Shown here piece after piece: positions 7,180 through 10,936 of a stretch of DNA of 10,936 nucleotides. The stretch covers positions 1 to 10,936 of the forward strand of contig VBFF01000059.1 in assembly GCA_005889285.1 (NCBI GenBank), read 5' to 3'. The notes beneath the pieces were generated by a model, which saw only the letters and a list, made by a program, of their open reading frames with translations, was not told where the DNA came from and ran no database searches. A program made the position numbers and the translations under genes. Source of the DNA: Chloroflexota bacterium (lineage in GTDB: Bacteria; Chloroflexota; Dormibacteria; CF-121). Position 1 is the stretch's first letter; every line of letters starts with the position of its first letter.

Positions 7180-8119
7180 TCCACTCGAGCTGGTTGCGGC
7201 CGACGTTGTGGAGGTAGACGCGATCGAAGCCGAGGTCGATGAACTTCTGGACCTCGCGACGGTGAGCGTCCGGATCTGCGGAGATCAACATGCGGCCCTG
7301 GAAGTCCTCGGGCCGGACCAGCTTGGCCATTTGCGCGAAGTCATTCGGTGATCGGATGTCCGCCTTAGGGAACTTCATCCCGCCGTTCGGCCACTCGGTC
7401 ATCGCGTTGCGCATGGCTTCCTCGTCGGTGCGTGCCCACGAGAGGTGGAGTTGGAGAATCCGCGGCATGGTCGATGGATCTTTCCCGGCCTCGCGGGCCC
7501 CCTTTTCGAAGCGGTCGAAGACGCCTTCGATCTTTTCTTCTGGCGCCCCCACGGTGATCAGTCCGTCGCAGAACCGTCCGGTCTTTTCCGCCGTCACCGG
7601 CCCGGCCGTCGCGATGTAGATCGGCGGCGGTTGCTCCGGCATGGTCCAGAGCCGCATCGTCTCCATCTTGTAGTACTCACCCGCGTGTTTGACGTCCTTC
7701 CCGGTGAAGAGTTTACGGATGATCTCGATCGACTCGAACATTCGGTTGATGCGCTCGGCGACCTCCGGCCAGTAGCCGGCGACGACGTGCTCGTTGAGCG
7801 CTTCGCCGGATCCAAGCCCGAGCCAGAAACGGCCTGGATACATGGCGCTCATCGTCGCCGCGGCCTGGGCAATGATGGCCGGATGCGATCGATACGAGGG
7901 ACAGGTAACTCCCGGACCGATGTCGCCACGGGTATGCTCGGCGGCCGCCGCCATGAATGACCACACGAATGCGGCGTTGCCCTGCTGTGGGGTCCATGGT
8001 TGCACGTGATCGGCCGCCATCACCCCTGAGAATCCCGCGGCCTCCGCCTTCTCGCAAAAATCAACCAGCTCGCGCGGATGGAACTGCTCGAGCATGGCCG
8101 CATAGCCGATCTGTGCCAT
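7139..8119 (-). CDS. LLM-class F420-dependent oxidoreductase, FGD (G6PDH) family-like
   Basis: This is a 326-residue luciferase-like TIM-barrel protein. It resembles mycobacterial F420-dependent glucose-6-phosphate dehydrogenase (FGD) along its length: EQFHPREL, D37-H38-V-Q-P-W42 (FGD Asp39, His40, Trp44), GLGSGEALNE with E106 (FGD Glu109), PPIYIATAGP, and LHNVGRNQLEWIDVFAKQVLP at the C-terminus. The catalytic and F420-contacting residues are therefore present. The lysine that binds the sugar phosphate in FGD (Lys198) has no obvious counterpart in the aligned loop ITVGAPEEK, although an Arg in QGRMLIS could match Arg283. Glucose 6-phosphate is thus possible but not supported; another alcohol or sugar substrate is as likely. 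It has a strong ribosome-binding site in a predicted hairpin loop (8121-8141). F420 biosynthesis genes lie about 1.1 kb away in the opposite direction, consistent with F420 as cofactor. Confidence 0.88.
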   Translation of the reverse strand: MAQIGYAAMLEQFHPRELVDFCEKAEAAGFSGVMAADHVQPWTPQQGNAAFVWSFMAAAAEHTRGDIGPGVTCPSYRSHPAIIAQAAATMSAMYPGRFWLGLGSGEALNEHVVAGYWPEVAERINRMFESIEIIRKLFTGKDVKHAGEYYKMETMRLWTMPEQPPPIYIATAGPVTAEKTGRFCDGLITVGAPEEKIEGVFDRFEKGAREAGKDPSTMPRILQLHLSWARTDEEAMRNAMTEWPNGGMKFPKADIRSPNDFAQMAKLVRPEDFQGRMLISADPDAHRREVQKFIDLGFDRVYLHNVGRNQLEWIDVFAKQVLPKLH

Positions 8120-8120
8120 G

Positions 8121-8141
8121 CGCTAATTCTCCGCCTTAGCG
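8121..8141 (-). promoter_or_regulatory. Hairpin with the Shine-Dalgarno sequence of the LLM gene in its loop
   Basis: On the minus strand the arms CGCTAA (8141-8136) and TTAGCG (8126-8121) are perfectly complementary and enclose a nine-base loop, GGCGGAGAA (8135-8127), which is the ribosome-binding site. The ATG begins one base after the hairpin. The TAA in the 5' arm is the stop codon of the small membrane-protein gene, so ribosomes finishing that gene would open the stem. The repeat is seen directly; a regulatory role is inference. Confidence 0.5.
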
Positions 8142-8390
8142 GTTAAAGCTGGTCCGATCGGACATCGCCGATCCGCGCGGCCGGGCGAAGGAGGCGAGCA
8201 CCGCGCCGGCCGCCGCGACGACCAGCGCCAATATGAAGTGCTTGAGCCGGAAATGCTGTCCCGGCAGGATCGTGCTTTCGGTGGCGGTCCGCACGATGAG
8301 GTAGAAGAGCGCCACCAGGAGGCCGGCAAAGAAGAGCACGAGGCCCGCGAAAAAGGCAAGCGGATTGTTCTGCAGCGCGTTATCTTGCAT
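8136..8390 (-). CDS. Small two-helix membrane protein of unknown function
   Basis: This encodes 84 residues with two clear membrane helices, about residues 11-34 (LAFFAGLVLFFAGLLVALFY) and 50-67 (FILALVVAAAGAVLASF). They are joined by a short polar loop containing TESTILPGQHF and followed by a basic, polar tail (ARPRGSAMSDRTSFNR). I do not recognise a family. It is likely to be a real gene: AGGAGG (8395-8400) lies four bases before its ATG, the uppP stop is 15 bases upstream, and the LLM start is 16 bases downstream. The placement after uppP suggests an envelope location, but no function can be assigned. By the positive-inside rule, both ends are probably cytoplasmic. Confidence 0.75.
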   Translation of the reverse strand: MQDNALQNNPLAFFAGLVLFFAGLLVALFYLIVRTATESTILPGQHFRLKHFILALVVAAAGAVLASFARPRGSAMSDRTSFNR

Positions 8391-8394
8391 GGGT

Positions 8395-8400
8395 CCTCCT
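8395..8400 (-). promoter_or_regulatory. Strong ribosome-binding site of the small membrane-protein gene
   Basis: A full AGGAGG on the minus strand stands four bases before the ATG at 8388-8390. It supports both the start choice and the reality of this small gene. Confidence 0.75.
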
Positions 8401-8405
8401 GAAGG

Positions 8406-9248
8406 TCAGCGGCTGAGCAGGATCAGGGAAACGACCCCGAACGCCGCGCAATAGTAGGCAAATGGATCAAGCCGTCCCACCCGAAAGTATCGCATGAGGT
8501 AGGCGACGCTCAGGAAGGCCGCAACGCCGGCCGCCACGCCTCCCGCCAGGTAGACGGGGAGATGGGGCAAGGCGATGGGGGTGAAGAGGTCCGGGATTTT
8601 GAGAACGCCGGCGCCAAGAATGATGGGCGTCGCCAGTAGGAACGCGAAGCGCGCGGCGGCCTCGTGCGTGAGGTTGGCAAGGAGGCCGGCCACCATCGTG
8701 CTGCCGGACCGCGAGATCCCGGGCAGGAGCGCCAGGATCTGCGCCGAGCCGATGCCGATCGCCGTACGCACCGGGAGGGCATCGAGCTTCGTCCGCCCGT
8801 CATCGAGTGCAACAGCACGCCGGCGCACGCGCTCGCCCGCGAACATGATGGCGCCGTTCACGATCAGGAAGGCGGCCGCCGCCCGCGGGTTGGCAAACAG
8901 GCTCTGCACCTGCTTCTGGAACAGAACGCCCACGAGCCCGGCGGGGATCGTCCCCGCGATCAGCCGCCACCCGAGTTTTTCGTCGGCCGTGCCGTGCATC
9001 CGTCCGTCGATCGCGCTGCGGAAGACGGCCCGGATGATGGCCAGCCAGTCGCGCCAGAAATAGATCGCCAGCGCGATGGCGGTCCCGACGTGGAGCAGGA
9101 CCACGAAGGCGAGGAAGGTCGGATCCGCCTGGTTGATATTCCAGCCCAGCAGCCTGGGCAGGATGACGGTATGTCCGAGGCTGCTTACCGGGAAGAGCTC
9201 GGTGACGCCCTGAAGCAAGGCCAATACGAGGGCCTGGAAGAGCGACAT
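8406..9248 (-). CDS. uppP: Undecaprenyl-diphosphatase UppP (BacA)
   Basis: This is a 280-residue integral membrane protein, the usual length for UppP, with about eight hydrophobic helices. It dephosphorylates undecaprenyl diphosphate to recycle the lipid carrier used for peptidoglycan and other envelope polymers; overproduction is linked to bacitracin resistance. Both active-site signatures are present: Q13-G-V-T-E17 followed by LFPVSSLGH (residues 18-26), and PGISRSGST at 176-184, which carries the catalytic Ser/Arg region. The start ATG (9246-9248) has AGGAA closely upstream. It is the first gene of a minus-strand unit (uppP, small membrane protein, LLM oxidoreductase, alkD remnant) with short gaps or overlaps throughout. 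It diverges from cofD across 19 bases, so promoter and leader elements of the two must overlap. Confidence 0.93.
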   Translation of the reverse strand: MSLFQALVLALLQGVTELFPVSSLGHTVILPRLLGWNINQADPTFLAFVVLLHVGTAIALAIYFWRDWLAIIRAVFRSAIDGRMHGTADEKLGWRLIAGTIPAGLVGVLFQKQVQSLFANPRAAAAFLIVNGAIMFAGERVRRRAVALDDGRTKLDALPVRTAIGIGSAQILALLPGISRSGSTMVAGLLANLTHEAAARFAFLLATPIILGAGVLKIPDLFTPIALPHLPVYLAGGVAAGVAAFLSVAYLMRYFRVGRLDPFAYYCAAFGVVSLILLSR

Positions 9249-9255
9249 CGTTTCC

Positions 9256-9261
9256 TATGAT
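9256..9261 (+). promoter_or_regulatory. Probable -10 element for a leaderless cofD transcript
   Basis: TATGAT differs from TATAAT at one position and ends six bases before the cofD ATG, so transcription would begin at or next to the start codon. There is no room for a usual ribosome-binding site on such a transcript. The element also overlaps the minus-strand AGGAA in front of uppP. No good -35 box is visible. Confidence 0.5.
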
Positions 9262-9267
9262 GCTGGA

Positions 9268-10218
9268 ATGAATGCGAGGCCCGTCGCCGTCCTGGCGGGC
9301 GGAGTCGGGGCAGCGCGATTCCTCCGCGGGCTGGTGCGCGTCGTGCCGCCGGAGGACATCACCGTGATCGGGAATACCGGCGACGACATGTGGTGGCACG
9401 GTCTGTATATCGCTCCCGACCTCGATACGGTCACCTACTGGCTGGCCGGTCTGGCCGACGAGTCGCGCGGCTGGGGGATCCAAGGGGACACCTTCAACGC
9501 CCAGGCGGCCCTCGCCAGGCTCACCGACCGGTCGTGGTTCCAGCTGGGTGATCGAGACCTGGCGACACACCTCTATCGGACGGGACAGCTGGCCGCGGGC
9601 GTGCCACTCCATCGCGTCACGGCCGAGCTCGCGGAGCGGCTGGGCGTGTCTAGCCGGATCCTTCCGATGAGCGATGCGCGGATCGAGACGCGCCTGCGGA
9701 CCGACGCGGGCGATCTGCATTTCCAGGAGTACTTCGTGCGCGAGCGCTGGCGGCCAGCGGTTCAGCAGATTTACTGGACCGGGCTCGATGAGGCCAGCCC
9801 GGCGCCGGGGGTTGCCGAAGCGCTCGAGGCGGCTCGATTGGTGCTGATCGCGCCGAGCAATCCAAGCATCAGTATCGAGCCGATCCTGCGCGTGCCCGGT
9901 ATGCGGGCGCTGGTGCGTGGCGCTCGCGGCAAAACGGTCGCCGTCTCGCCGATCATCGGCGGCCGCGCGGTCAAGGGACCGACGGTTGAGCTGATGCGCG
10001 CGGAGGGCATACGGCCGGATGCGCTCGGCGTGGCGGAGCGATGTCAGGAGTTCGCGAGCGGCTTCGTTCTCGACACCGCCGATTCGGCGCTCGCGCCGGC
10101 GATCGCGGCCCTCGGCTACCGGATTGCCGTCCGCGAGACGATGCTCGATGACCTCGATTCGGCTCGGGATGTCGCCGCCACGGCGGTCGATCTGCTACGG
10201 CAAACGGCGGCGGCATGA
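9268..10218 (+). CDS. cofD: 2-phospho-L-lactate (or phosphoenolpyruvyl) transferase CofD/FbiA, coenzyme F420 biosynthesis
   Basis: This is a 316-residue CofD, normal length for the family. It transfers the activated three-carbon phosphate made by CofC from GMP onto the deazaflavin Fo, giving F420-0 or, with a phosphoenolpyruvate donor as in mycobacteria, dehydro-F420-0. Motifs seen in order are the N-terminal GGVGAARF (11-18), [19 protein letters not shown] (36-54), [15 protein letters not shown] (91-105), HFQEYFV (151-157), [13 protein letters not shown] (195-207) and [12 protein letters not shown] (228-239). The protein is soluble with no membrane segment. It heads a plus-strand cofD-cofC-cofE unit: its TGA overlaps the cofC ATG by four bases (ATGA, 10215-10218). 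The start has no Shine-Dalgarno sequence but a TATGAT placed for leaderless expression. Confidence 0.95.
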   Translation: MNARPVAVLAGGVGAARFLRGLVRVVPPEDITVIGNTGDDMWWHGLYIAPDLDTVTYWLAGLADESRGWGIQGDTFNAQAALARLTDRSWFQLGDRDLATHLYRTGQLAAGVPLHRVTAELAERLGVSSRILPMSDARIETRLRTDAGDLHFQEYFVRERWRPAVQQIYWTGLDEASPAPGVAEALEAARLVLIAPSNPSISIEPILRVPGMRALVRGARGKTVAVSPIIGGRAVKGPTVELMRAEGIRPDALGVAERCQEFASGFVLDTADSALAPAIAALGYRIAVRETMLDDLDSARDVAATAVDLLRQTAAA

Positions 10219-10883
10219 CCCTCGCGATCGTCGTCCCAGTCAAATCACCGCGCCGCGCCAAGCATCGGCTCGAAACGGTCCTGAGTGAACCCGAGCGCGA
10301 ACGGCTGGCCGGCGTGATGGCGCGCGAGGTCTTTGCCGTGGTGTCGGGGCTCACAATGTATGGGCGGTTCGTGATTTCGGACGACCCGGACATCCTCGAA
10401 GTAGGTCGGAGCTTCGGCCTGGAGCCGCTGCTCGACCGGGTCGGCCAGGGTCAGAGCGCGGCGGTGCGACAGGGGTTCGCGGCGGCCTGGGAGCTAGGTT
10501 TCACGGCCGCGCTCACGATCCCGGGCGATGTTCCCGCGGTGACGCCGCAAGAGCTGACCGATCTATGTACCTACCGGCCGGAAATCGAGGTGATGCTCGC
10601 ACCAGATCGCGAACGCCTCGGCACCAACGGGCTGCGGCTCGTGCCGCCGCACGCGATCACGCTGCGCTTCGGTGAGGATAGCTTCAGCCTGCACCAGGCC
10701 GAGGCGCGGCGCGCGAACCGCAGTTTCGAGGTCCGCGACGTGGAGGGCCTCCGCTACGACCTCGACCGGCCCGACGACGTCGTCGCCTTCATGCAGCTGT
10801 CCCGCGACACCGCGACGCGTCGCCTGCTGCAGGAACTCGGCGCCGCGGATCGGTTCCTTGCGAGCACGCCGCCGCACGCTTGA
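10215..10883 (+). CDS. cofC: CofC/FbiD guanylyltransferase, coenzyme F420 biosynthesis
   Basis: This 222-residue nucleotidyltransferase activates 2-phospholactate or phosphoenolpyruvate with GTP, giving the GMP-linked donor used by CofD. The N-terminal strand and nucleotide-binding loop are AIVVPVKSPRRAKHRL (4-19), where the basic residues contact the triphosphate. IPGDVPAVTPQEL (102-114) carries the metal-binding aspartate D105 of the usual DxP motif. RLGTNGLRLVPP near residue 135 matches the conserved family segment GTNAL, and F-G-x-x-S-F follows. Sequence alone does not show which three-carbon acid is used; bacterial enzymes often use phosphoenolpyruvate. It is translationally coupled on both sides: ATGA with cofD and TTGA with cofE. 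Confidence 0.92.
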   Translation: MTLAIVVPVKSPRRAKHRLETVLSEPERERLAGVMAREVFAVVSGLTMYGRFVISDDPDILEVGRSFGLEPLLDRVGQGQSAAVRQGFAAAWELGFTAALTIPGDVPAVTPQELTDLCTYRPEIEVMLAPDRERLGTNGLRLVPPHAITLRFGEDSFSLHQAEARRANRSFEVRDVEGLRYDLDRPDDVVAFMQLSRDTATRRLLQELGAADRFLASTPPHA

Positions 10884-10936
10884 GTGCGGTCTCGATCTAT
10901 CCTGTCGGCGGCCTCCCCGAGATCGTGACCGGCGCC
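10880..10936 (+). CDS. cofE: CofE/FbiB F420-0:gamma-glutamyl ligase, N-terminal 19 residues (continues beyond window)
   Basis: A TTG at 10880-10882 overlaps the cofC stop in a TTGA arrangement and opens a frame reading SAVSIYPVGGLPEIVTGA to the window end. That matches the opening strand of CofE proteins (…PVxGLPExxxGDD). CofE adds L-glutamate units to F420-0 using GTP. The order cofD-cofC-cofE and the tight overlap agree with this. Whether the protein is a stand-alone ligase or an FbiB-type fusion with a C-terminal nitroreductase domain cannot be seen here. Confidence 0.75.
   Translation, partial: MSAVSIYPVGGLPEIVTGA

Noticed and set aside
8800..9720. 306-codon minus-strand open frame across the uppP start and cofD
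   Set aside because: It overlaps two clear genes in other frames or strand and carries no recognisable motif.

Overview
This window holds GC-rich, gene-dense bacterial chromosome. There are no RNA genes, insertion sequences, CRISPR arrays or phage genes that I can see. The combination of a coenzyme F420 biosynthesis cluster (cofD-cofC-cofE), an F420-dependent LLM oxidoreductase, a ChlI-like/VWA gene pair of the Rv0958-Rv0959 type and frequent TTG/GTG starts suggests an actinobacterium or a Chloroflexota/Dormibacterota-like soil lineage. That placement is inference from gene content, not from a marker gene.

Layout. (1) Bases 2-2383, plus strand: the 3' end of a ChlI/MoxR-like AAA+ ATPase gene, directly followed by a 663-residue von Willebrand A (VWA) protein, a typical ATPase/VWA chaperone pair. 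(2) Bases 2350-5090, minus strand: a three-gene unit read from 5090 downwards. It has an intact atypical SDR (NAD(P)-binding epimerase-like) gene, a tandem paralogue of it broken by a deletion of about 56 bases, and a YndJ-like polytopic membrane protein joined by an ATGA overlap. (3) Bases 5152-6460, plus strand: a class I SAM-dependent methyltransferase and a 154-residue SRPBCC (START-like) protein. (4) Bases 6440-9248, minus strand: uppP (undecaprenyl-diphosphatase), a small two-helix membrane protein, an LLM-class F420-dependent oxidoreductase resembling the F420-dependent glucose-6-phosphate dehydrogenase family, and an AlkD-type DNA alkylation-repair gene, also broken by a short frameshifting deletion. 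(5) Bases 9268 to the window end, plus strand: cofD, cofC and the first 19 codons of cofE, linked by 4-base overlaps.

How it fits together: regions 4 and 5 diverge from a 19-base gap. One arm makes F420 (CofC activates a three-carbon phosphate, CofD joins it to Fo, CofE adds glutamates); the other arm carries an enzyme expected to use it. The other genes look like ordinary housekeeping or accessory functions.

The most unusual features are: two otherwise well-conserved genes on the same strand, under 3 kb apart, each lost to an internal deletion of roughly 45-60 bases (gene decay or an assembly fault); a predicted hairpin that places the Shine-Dalgarno sequence of the LLM gene exactly in its loop; and two plus-strand genes (cofD and the SRPBCC gene) with -10-like hexamers placed as expected for leaderless transcripts. 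I found no convincing undescribed multi-gene system here. No stretch longer than 300 bases lacks a gene; the largest gap is 61 bases (5091-5151).
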